Source of the DNA: Paulinella micropora
Lineage: Eukaryota; Cercozoa; Imbricatea; Euglyphida; Paulinellidae
Length of the DNA: 64,000 nucleotides
Direction of reading: 5' to 3'
NCBI GenBank assembly: GCA_019918135.1
Contig: WBZZ01001272.1
Location: 132,086 to 196,085, forward strand
Position 1 is the first letter of the stretch. The number at the start of each line of letters is the position of its first letter. Shown one piece after another: positions 46,209 to 57,237 of the stretch. The position numbers and the translations under genes are program-made. The notes under the pieces are model-generated. The model made no database searches and was not told the origin of the DNA. It saw only the letters and a program-made list of their open reading frames with translations.

Positions 46209-46418
46209 ACCGAGGACATGTGACGGACATGTTCGGACATGTCCCGGATATGTCCCCGAGGGGTTTGAAATGACCCCCCTTTTGATATGTCATCTGTATT
46301 CTGAATCTCGTCGTGAACGATTCGTAGAAGTTGACACATTGCCACCTGCCGAGTGCAATGGTTTCGAAGGATTCACTACACGCCCAGGTGAGCGAATGCG
46401 TAAGGAAGCGATAATGCA

Positions 46419-47624
46419 ATGATCCCCCGGCACCGATGCGACACTCTGCATATCGCAGGAGATCTATGCCACTTACTTCCCGACGCTGGCGAGACACCTG
46501 GGTTACTGGATTCACAAGCACCTTACTACCCGCCAGGGCCTATGGCCGGACAATACACATGCCCGCCGCAAAACGACATTCCGCGCGTGGAGCGTCACAT
46601 GACTAAATCGCGAGAAACCGTCGATGGCAGCTATGACATCTTGGCTTCCGAGGACCTGCCTAGGTTCAAATCAGCCGAGGACAACCCTGTTTCATCGGAG
46701 GACTTCAACTCTTTCGCTGACGTCCCACACCTCACTCGGACCTTCACTCCAATGACGGCTACCCCTGACACTGGCCAGCCACGTACGCGCGAAAGCAAGA
46801 CCTACTTACACATGGAGCTAAGACATTGGTACGCGAAGACCCGTTGGTCCTTCCCACATCTTGCTCAGTTCGATGTGGCCCTTGACTGCCAACTTCTCTC
46901 GAATTCACCCCACGTTATTGATGCTTTACTATTGGCCCCCGCGCAACTCTGCACATGACATGGACCCCAGACATTTGAAGACTACACACATGGCCTTGCC
47001 ATCGTCGCAAACGAAGTCTTACTCATTGGGGTTATCAATACCGAAGCGATGTGCTTGTTCCGTGCTGGCGACAAAACAGCACCAAAGATGACTTGTCGTG
47101 GCCCAGGCCCGCTCACGGAATTCGCGCTGAGAAACATCCTCCACATCGAAGAGGGCGCCACCATGATGTCACGCCTCCACCAGCATAACGCTACGGCTGT
47201 TATCTTCCACTTCTGCCTGCAGAATGGAAGAAACACCGCCAAACTTGTTGCCTCCTCTCTAGTTGGCCCCAATATTGAACCCACATGCAATGTTGGTTAC
47301 TTTCGACAGGGAATGGCTTACTGTCCCGTTGGACGCCCGTGGGGATACAGATCCTCATACTGCGGTTTACTCGTGGGAGCAAACCCCAACGCGTCCCCTC
47401 TGGCGGCCATCCTGGAAGGTCAACTCCTATTCCCATGGTGCAGCATGGAGGATCCTACTCCTCAACACTTGCACTTCGACCCACATATCGAAGACGAAGA
47501 AAAGTACATACGCCGCGTTTTCCGACTCCCGACGCGCGAATGCTGCTTCGCCTACAACATTACTTCCATCGCATCCCGTGTAATGATCCGATCTGGTTCA
47601 AGATCCTCTTCACCATTACTATGA
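46419..47624 (+). pseudogene. Unknown ORF with in-frame TGA, right arm
   Basis: Mirror of 27114-28286: ATG 46419, TGA 46956-46958, then open in the same frame to 47624. Two differences from the left copy are visible. Asn replaces His (near 47288), and CGA replaces TGA at 47589-47591, which lets the frame run 11 codons further. The shared TGA is thus older than the duplication and the left TGA may be younger. Product unknown. Confidence 0.4.
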
Positions 47625-48358
47625 CGAAGGAAGTGAAGGGACGGGAATCAGCATGGTCAGAGAACGATCCTACGAATGCGTCGTGGACCTACCACGTAGT
47701 TTCTTCGACTCTTGTAGCATCACCGCCTACTACACCAATGAAAGAGACGCAACATTTCTGCAACAGTTTTTACTCGGCAGCAATTATATGGGACACACAA
47801 ATGTCATAGACAGGACTGTGGGAATGACTAAAGTGACCGACTCCAAACTTCACGAGTACCTTCAAAATGCTCCACAGTGTCATGGGGGTGTGGGACCACG
47901 TGGATCTCCTGGCTGAATCGGAGTCCGGTTTCGCTTCCAACAGTCATAAAGAAACACTGTGCCAAGTGCCACGGGACATGGTCGTAACGTACCCAATTGA
48001 ACGTGCGTGCAAAGGAATCTTTGACACCTGTGGCACCGGGTGCCGCATTCCAGTTGGCAATCCGTACTCCCGCGATAAACGCCTCCGTGGCTACCCCTAC
48101 GGAGTCCCGGTTATTCGCAGGTCCCAGACGTCAAATGAACATCGACACTTTCACGAGTGGATGACCTCCAATCCCCCCCCACCCGCTCCGCGGAAACGAC
48201 CATACCCAGTTCGGAAGATAGTCAAATCTCAAGGCAAGTCGAATGGAATTGGTCCTCCACTATTTCTACACGGAAATGAAAATGAGCACTCAGGATCTCG
48301 AGTACGAAGTTTTACTAACAAACGTACCAGGAGGACACTGTACGACGCTTTCCCCTGA
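47625..48358 (+). pseudogene. Unknown coding remnant, middle part, right arm
   Basis: Mirror of 26347-27080: frames 47653-47916 and 47867-48358, overlapping with a frame change between them. Protein content as in the left arm. Confidence 0.35.
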
Positions 48359-49092
48359 AGAAACAAGAGTCAACTATCGTATCGGTTTTCCCCACGCTGC
48401 ACTCATCCATCCAGGCTTTGACATCCAGCCGCGCTTACCAACTGAACGATTACGCTGCTCATGGCCAGAACCAACCCAGCTCGATGACTCTCCAGCGAGA
48501 CCTGACAGCAAGTCTAGCTCGTCATCCAGCTCATCATCGAGCTCATCGAGCAGCTCAAGCTCATTTTCGTTGACATCGGCCCCAGCTCAGCCCCCAGCGC
48601 CCAAGCATTGCCACCCCCGACCCAAGCTCAGCTACCGGTGGCACCACTTCAGGCACCACCGGCCCTGGCTCAGCAATCATCGGCCCCAGCTCAGCCACCA
48701 TCGGCCACTTGTTCCGACTTATCGACTGCGCCGTTGTCACAAACAACTCGTGCATTCCCTGTCAAACCAAAGTCCTCTTCTGGCTGCAAGCCAAGTGAAA
48801 ACAAGAAGCATGACGACGACGATTCGAAAGGAGGTGGACAAGGCCCCCCCTCATCATCATCGAGCAGTTCATCGTCTGGCAGTTCGTCATCGAAGCCGAT
48901 GACGACTTCGACAGCTGCAGCCTCCCCTCCTCACTCGATGACACGACGGTCACAACAACCTCCTATCCGTTTTGGGTATGACCAACTCCACACATGATGT
49001 TCATACCCTCAACAATGCCTGCCGTGTACCCCCTTTTCCGGATTTGAAAGAACCCAGCCCCGAGGCTACATCGCCCCCTGCCCCGACCAAAT
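48359..49092 (+). pseudogene. Ser/Pro-rich low-complexity ORF region, right arm
   Basis: Mirror of 25613-26346, with Ser-coding TCATCG/AGC runs in two neighbouring frames (48243-48902 and 48608-48997). Confidence 0.35.
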
Positions 49093-49911
49093 GTGCGCTC
49101 CGTTGTGACGTCTACCTACGGACAGATGTCAACCACAGAGGCGTCACTGCCTGTCATCCTAACCTTTTTTCATAAGTTCAGGAACACGGAAACCCACTGG
49201 ACGACCTACACGCAAGAAGGCTATGGCATCATGTATGGAGTTCAACAATGCCACTACTTCCGCAACGCTAGCCACTGGGAACTTACCATCGCTGCCAACC
49301 CCAAACCACTCATGTGGTCATGGCAAACTCGCTACCCTATGGTCGTCGGATGGATTCCGAAATATCTAAAGACACTGGGACCCAAAATTGAATACTCCCC
49401 TGGTAAACAAACACCCCTCCAGGATGATTTGCCTCGTGCTCCCCGCATGAACTCAGCTGTCCCAACCCATGTCGATGAAGCCGAAGCTACCATACGGCTC
49501 CTCGCAACCATTCCACTGCCCAGAGCACATTCTACTCTATGGCTCGCCATCGACTGCACAAACACCGCTTTGGAGAGGAAACTCGAAACCCTCCCTTGTC
49601 GCATCATTCGCGCTAGCCTAAAAACACTATCCATTCGTGCCCCGTGGGATTTGGCTATCGTCATCCCCTGTGCTGACCGCTCTCTTACCGTCGCGCGGAC
49701 TTTGTTAGCCCTTCAGAAGCCATTCGCTCTACTCATGCCGGAAGACCGCATCGACGACATCCCGCATCGTACCCTTCTACAAGAAACCGTCGACGCGTGT
49801 CACCAAATCGGATTTGAAGACAACTTAGTTTGGTTACTCTTTGGCCTCCATATGGAATGGAGCTACAAATGCCCTCTTGTCGCTACTTCACACGCTCCCC
49901 GCACCGCTTAA
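49093..49911 (+). pseudogene. RNase H-like ORF of unclassified retroelement, right arm
   Basis: Mirror of 24794-25612 with the same 272 residues and the same missing acidic residues. Confidence 0.45.
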
Positions 49912-52203
49912 GCGAGTCAACTTTGACATCGTTTTAAAAGAAGAATAGGAACAACGATTGGTCTCTCACCACAGTATCATCAGCGCCACTTTGGTATTAT
50001 CGTCATCGGCGAATCCTTCACATTGCCCGTCCTCCAGACAGACAAGCAAAAGTTAAGGAATAGCTATCCCCCATCACTCTCAAGTGGGTTTTACCCATCG
50101 TAATGGCTTCACCCGCCCCCCGCCCAGCGCTTTTCCCACTTGAACCGTCATCGTCACTAGAAATATTACGCCATGACCGGCGTACCCATGTAAGTCCTTG
50201 ATCGCCTCTTATGCCTGCAGGTCAACGATTATTCTCACCGAACTTGAACCCCTCAGTGGTTATATCGGCACGGCACACTTGGTGCTTCATTAGTTCATCT
50301 TGGCTATGAGATACCCGGCCACCTAATTTTCCACTGCTCGACATCGCCTCCCGATATCAACGCTCGCTACTGTGCCTCAAATGTCCCAGTCCCGCTGCAA
50401 ATCATGGATATCCGGCCCCGGCTGATCATCTTCTGCATCGCGCCAGTATAGACGCATCCTTCTTCTACTCTCCTATGGTTTAAGAGACTCACCCACCTCT
50501 CTTTTTCCTTTTTGAATTTTTTTTTTAGTGAGACAACATACTTCGTTCGTTAATCACTCATTCTGTACGCAACTCAACTCAACCGTTAGGTCTGGGGGGG
50601 GGGAGGAAACAGACTGAGCACCTTAATGACCGGCCAAAACCCTTACCGTTGATAAGACACTCTTTTTGACCGGTTCATTAGATTCTCCTCTGCACGACGC
50701 TTCGACTCCACTAACCAGTTTTCGATTTCGTTCAGAAATGATTTCAAACGATCAGTTCAAAGTTCTTTTTAGCTTTTGCCATTTTTCCCGTTCGTATTAC
50801 CTTTCCCCCCGATTTTCCCGTGAAACACGCTTTACGGTAAATTTGTGAACAAGGACCGTCGGAGAAACACAATATCTAACTTGTCTTCCGTTGCCAGTCA
50901 TTTTCGCCGGCCTTGAGGCTTCCCAATTGATCAATTTGGGGAATTTTCAAGTCCAACGACCCGACACCATCCGTTTGATGACTGTTAACTTGAAGACTCG
51001 CGACACTATCCGTTTGAGAACGGGAGACCTCACAATCTACGTTCTGCACTTGACCGTACGTTGCACCCAAGCCTGCCAAGAGTTCGAAATTACGTAAATA
51101 AACCGTCGGAAGTGACCTCTCTACTAATAGTATTTACTGGTATTTACCTTCTCACATTGAGTCAGGACTCAAAGCAGCCATAGTGTTCTTATTAAGAGTT
51201 CGTTGTATCTGCCTACTTGAAGAGTTATAATACAAACTCACAATGCCGGCTGTACTGTCTAACCTAATTAATATTATTAATAGGTCTAACCGTGACCCCC
51301 CCCTGGAGCAAAGTTAATTATTAAATTACCTGCAGATCCTATTAGCTATTTTGTGAAAGTTATAAAAAACACAGGCCGACTCAAAACATACTCTTAAACC
51401 CTCACTCTCTCCAAGAGATAATGCCGACGGTTGCTACCCGACTTGTTGTGGCAAGTGTGTATCAGTTAGACTACACACTGCAGGGCAGCGCCCCCCAGTC
51501 AAGTCAGGCCTAATCAACGAGAAGAAGATTATAGCCTACTCACACCCGGCTTATCCTATGTCGTGGCTCGGAGTGGTGGTAAGGTAAGTATGTAATACAG
51601 GCACAGCATAACTAATATGATCAAGTTACGTATATAAAATCGGTATATATGGTATACAAGGTAATCCGAACAGACAGTATATGAAGTGAACCTGACTGTA
51701 CTTGCTAATCTGCCATGAAATGCGACCTATCTGAACTATTAACTATTCTACTACTCTGTAGTATGGATTGTGAAATTTGTTAGCGCTTCCCGTAGAGAGG
51801 TAACAAAATTCGACAAAAGTAATATGGTGTTTAGGACAAATACAAATATCTGATATTATCAGCTGGTCTGGTACAGTCCAGGCTGGTTGCCGAGGCCTTT
51901 CAAGACTTACAGTGACTGTAGTCTGATCAATCGCCATCCGTGTAGGCATCACCCCCCGGATAGCCGGTAAAAAGTACCCTTTTCCTAGTGACAGGTGCCC
52001 CAGCCTGTTTTTCAGTATTATTTGTCCGGATTGGACCTGATGCCATTTTATTCCTGGTCTGTTGCCGTTTTCCTTTTCGGCTCACTGAGTTAATACAACG
52101 TGACATCATTCTCATTCTTGAGGACTGTGTTTGGTTGTATTACCGACTTTTTCTTGAGCTATCATTGGGGGCATTACATTTGGAGTCCACATCACTAGGG
52201 TGA
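49912..52203. other. No recognisable gene, right arm
   Basis: Mirror of 22501-24793. AT-rich, only short frames. Confidence 0.5.
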
Positions 52204-54483
52204 TTTCTTTCTGCATTGCCACACGGGCATCAGAACGAATTTTTGCTGACCTTTCTCACACGGGGACGTCAGACAAAAACAAATACTCCAACACATAATC
52301 CTCAGACTGGGCCAACACTTCCTCTATATGAGAACAAAGACGTGGGTACACAGAAGCTGCAGCCCCAAGGTAGCTTCATACCCGTTCACACGTCACGATT
52401 ACAAATGATAACTGATGCAAATAGGAAGGCGAAACTAGCGATGGAGGCGAGGAGGCCAACGGCAGGCGTATCGCCTCGGCCAAGCAGCAACTACGAACTG
52501 ACTCAATGTCAACGATCGCGGCGGGCGGCGAGCAAAAAGACAATAAGTGCACTCAGGTGCCACAAGACAATGTCACTGAGATAGTAAACGCACCGGTACC
52601 GCCGGATAATAAAAACGGTAACGAGGTGAAACAAGAGGAGAAGAAGGAGGAGATGAAAGACTTAGAGACAAGACTCCAAAATTTGGAACGTAAAGTTCTT
52701 GTTCTCGCATCCAATATACACAGGCCCGATGCTGTGTTATACAGAACTTTATTGTGAAACCTTGAAAACAGTATTAAAAGTTGGTAATGACACGATGGCA
52801 AATATTAATATTGTCGGCCGGAAGTTGTTTAATCGATGCCGGGATTGGGTGGACTGAAATATGAAAATTCGACGGGCACTCTGAAGGGAGTGAGTAGCCG
52901 GACGGTTATCACGGGCATCATCACACTGACATTTAAATTAAAATCCGCACGAGTATACCGCATGGACCTTTATGTCGTCCCCGGTTACCACGGATCAATA
53001 TTACTGTCGTATGACCAATTGGCTACGATGGGGGCTGTGATTGATTGCGCCGCACGGTGAGTGATATATGGAGTAAAACGAGGAGAAAAGAACGATATTG
53101 ATCCCTTTAACGCTACTGACTCTTATGAGGCTTATGAGCTGAGTCTAGTGACGGATCACAAAAAGATGGCCATCGTACATGAGGCACTTGAGGTGTACGT
53201 TCACCCCCATGTCATAAGACCGGGCGAGCTGTCCTGGACCGACAATTGGGAATCCCAAGTGTGCACTGTCACAGTTCCGACATGCCATTGGGACAAAAAG
53301 TCTATTGATGACTTAGTCGAGAAGCGAAAGGAGGAGATTATATGTGTCGTACAAAGAAGCCCGTCGTTGGCAAGATTCGCGGAAGGAGTAGGAGCAGATG
53401 TCCATATTACTAACGGATACTGTTTCCATGCGAAAGTAGGAGAAGAAAAAAGGGAGGCGTTTGTACCAAGGAGAACGAGGCGAATCCCGGATACTCCACC
53501 AGAAACTATTAAAAGTTTTAGTACTGATTTCTGGGGTGACGAGCCCACGTGGCCGCGTTCACTGTCTGAAGTGAAGAAATGCTTACGGACTTTATTTGAA
53601 AATAATAAGCCGTATACTATTATCCTGCCGTGTAATGAGAAGGCGATATGGGCGCAGGAGATAAGGGACCGGCTTATTGATCATCCTATACTGGTACCCT
53701 CTCGCAAGCAACAGCTAGTGGTGGCTTGTCGTATGGGAACTCGTGAGCAGAGCAGTGCATACAAGCGGAAGCTCATAGACCTCGACAAGTTGAAATTGAT
53801 ACCGCAAGCATTCACATGCTTTGATGGTTTCTACACCCGTAAAGCTCATTTGCAATACGCGAGACTTATTGACATGCTGGTGGAGCTCGGCAAAGATGAT
53901 GAGCCGGACACGGTCACGTATGAAAAAGACGGGCCTAGATGATGTCTTGGAAGAGGACTTAAGCTTGGAGGAGGACAGAGAACCCCTCAAGCAGACTAAG
54001 AAGATGTCTGATGAAGATTTCCAAGAGGCGGCGCGAAAGAATTTAGAAGAAGGAGTAGGCACGGAGAGGAAGAAGAAGAATTTAAAAGCCAAATTGGAGG
54101 CGAACAAGGAAATTTCGACCCTCCGCATGCAGGTGGTGTCAAGTCTGAGGACTCCACAGCGGTTATTTACAAAATATCGGGTGCGGAGCCGTCACCGGCA
54201 CCATGAAGGGCGAACTTGAGTATACATGAGGCGAAGATAGCGGAGGAGCTAGCAAGACAGTTGCTCAATGAGGACTTTATTGAGAGATCAACATCTCCAA
54301 TAGTCTCACAGCCGAGAATAGTGCCGAAGCCACGAGGAGAATGGCGCCTGACAGTTAACTATGCTCGTGTTAACAAGGTGCTGGAGGAAGAGAGAAATCC
54401 TCTCCCGACATTAGAAGAAGGAAGGAGAGTACTGCGGAATGCAAAATTTTATTCAGTCATTGACCTTACGAATGGCTTCTGGC
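52204..54483 (+). pseudogene. Gypsy element, 5' half, right arm
   Basis: Mirror of 20220-22500: Gag-end-like frame 52216-52757 with one frame change in the left/right comparison near 52490, protease remnant 52836-53060, linker 53061-53942 and RT start 54216-54483 ending in VIDLTNGFWQ. It stops at the element A LTR. The matching 3' half exists only on the left side (10345-12018), outside the arm. Confidence 0.85.
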
Positions 54484-54879
54484 AGTAAGTACACTAGTAG
54501 ACATTAGTCTCCGGATACTTGAATAATCGTTTGCGCTGAGGCACTTTGATCAAAGGTTGAAGGAACAATAATGAATTTAATCCATGGTTAGAAACCAATG
54601 ACTGAAACTCAATCTAATTTACCATAAATTTATAGTGAAATAAATACCACAAATTTATATACTGATCTTGTGGTCAGAAATTCAAGTGATGATTCAGTAT
54701 GGGCCAATCTATACTAACTGGCAACTAATTGTGAATAACGGTAATATCAACGTAACGAATAATAATTATGATACGAAATGTGAAAATGGTAATGAATATG
54801 ATCCGGTCAAATATAAATGTTATGTCGTGAAATTGACCATAAAAGGTAACAATATATTTAGTAAATATTATTGCTTACT
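54484..54879 (-). repeat. Element A 3' LTR, right arm
   Basis: Mirror of 19824-20219, 396 bp. Confidence 0.92.
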
Positions 54880-57237
54880 CTCCCCCTCGGCATAACATAT
54901 ATGTATATGTATATTATCTTTAAGTTACTAACATGATTGGCCATATGAAACTATATGTAAACTAGCGATTCATGATGATGAAGTATGATACATGTTAATG
55001 TTGCATTAACACTAAAAATGAAAAAAATCATTCGTAAGCATCAAAGGATGCAGGTCCTTGCAGCGGTGTAGCAAGTCTGTTGATTAAATTCATCCTAAGT
55101 GTCTGTAAAAGCTAGAGGCATTAAACCTCAAACTGCGGTAAAGCGTCCTTGAGCAACACCGTAAACTGTGCGACTAGTTCCAAGAAACGTGGCGTCGGTA
55201 GTGACTTCGTCAGCATGTCCGCCAGATTGTCCTTCGTCGAAACGTGTCGTACGATCACTTCGCCAGCCCGTACTCGTTCTACCACGTAATGGTGTTTGAG
55301 TGCTAAGTGGCGTGTGCGATCAGTGGCCATGCCGTTCGTTGCGTTCAGGACCGCCCCCCGGTTGTCGTTATTGATAGTTGATGGCGTCGGCAACGGAATT
55401 CCAACGTCCTTGCACATATGCAATATCGCGATTGCTGTTCGGCATGTCGTTGAGTTGGCGATCGTTTCAGCATCCTGAGTCGATAGTGCGACTGTGGGTT
55501 GGCGCTTCGAACTCCATGCGATGGGCCCAGTCGTCATGTGCAGTTGGCCGGTTCTTGATCGTCGCGTGTACTCACATGCGCCCAAGTTGGCATCGGAATA
55601 CGATATAAGCTCGAAGCTGCGGGTCCGAAATGGGAAGAAAATCCCTCTAGGTGTTCGCAGAAATCTGAGGATGGGAGCGAGAAACGCCGAAGCATAGCTT
55701 CTTTGCTGGCTGGGGGAGGGTCAGTCGTCGCTGTAGGGGTAGCGACTGGCTTGGCTTCTTGGAAGTTGAAATCCCTACGCATGCCCTTAATGTATTCATG
55801 CTGATGTATGACTATGCACTCTGAAGTCCTAACAAACTGCAAGCCACAAAATGTTTTGACTTGTCCTAGGTCCTTCACTCTAAATGAATGTTTCAGTTTG
55901 GTGAACAGGGCATTGTGCTCGTCTTTGGTATTATGAAACACGAGCAAGTCATCAGTGCGAAGGAGTAGATGGGGTAGTTTCTGTCTGCCTGTGACTGAAG
56001 GTAGGAAGAAAATGCATGGGTCTAATGTTGACTGTTTATATCCTATACTTCTCACATTAGTAGACACATGGTCAAACCACCTTCGCCCTGCCTGGGGGGT
56101 TCCGTACAGTGCTTTCTTCAACAATAGAATCATTGAAGGGTCGCTTTTGTTTTCGTACCCCTTAGGCGGAAAGGCGAAGGCAATGTCCTTCATATCTGCA
56201 TGGGAATAGGCTTGTGAAAAGTCGAGGTGAGAGATCATGAGGTCATTGAATGCAGCATAAGATACTAGTAGCAAAAGAAACATTGGTTGGGCGGTGGGGG
56301 AAGAGCATTCATATGGATTGTAATGAATGTATTCTTTCATCCTATTTCCTAAAGCTACTAGTCGCGATTTGTATTTCTCCTGACCTGTAGACTCATCTGT
56401 CTTTATGGCATCAACAAATGTTGTATGGACAGGAGGTACATTCGCTGTTATTGCTGCGGCTCGAGGTACCCATTGCAGTGCTTTGCATTCGAACAAACCT
56501 TGTAACTCGGCTAGTTGAGCAGCATGTACCTGAGGGCGTGACTTTATGGTTTTCTGTGGGATATGTAACACTTTTGTGAACAAACAATAGCTGTCCTGTC
56601 CTAAGGCCTCCTCTTCCTCCTCCTCAAACTCATGAGCAACAATAATGTGTGCGGTATGAGTGGGGTGGTTTGCTGGTGTTTGTTTCCTAAGCCTGGGCCC
56701 AGCAACTATGTTTGTTGAAGTTATTGCAGCACCATCCCATGTTTGTGGTATGCCCTTGTTACTACTCCATCTATCTGGTAGAGGGAATTGTGGTGCAGAT
56801 GAGGAGTGTTGGGCTGGGTTTGATGTTGCTCTGTTGTGTTGTGTCGTTTGCCGAGGTGCTGTGTTCGTCTTTTTCTCTTGTGCAACCGTTGTTGCTGGAG
56901 TGGGAGCAAATGCATTTGGTGGGGGATGGAGTGAGCCAAAATATGGGCTTGGTTGCACGTAAAGACTTGAAGTGGCCTTGGTGGTGTGTGGGGTTGTCGT
57001 GTCATCGTCCAGTGTGTCGAGTGTGTTTTGTGAGGAATGTGGCAGTTGGTTTGTTGGCCACCAGCCACTGGGTGTGTTGGAGTCCTGAAATTGTGGCATT
57101 TGGTCCTCGTTTTTCCACTGGACTGACTGGGTAGATGGTATGCTAGTGGTAGGAGGCGAGGTGGAGGATGTTATGTTGTGCGACACTAGTAGTGGTTGCC
57201 AAGGTCGTGCAGGTATTTTGCATGTGTAGCCACGAGT
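54880..57237 (-). pseudogene. Element A pol, 3' part only, right arm
   Basis: Mirror of 17466-19823. It contains the integrase/RT linker, reverse transcriptase (LDFSQAY and TDD boxes) and, after the same frame-changing deletion, RNase H (55585-55121). Protease, integrase and gag are missing because the palindrome ends at 57237. One substitution (Leu to Arg near 55774) separates it from the left copy. The frame runs on by chance through the junction into the antisense strand of LINE2 to 57720. Confidence 0.9.
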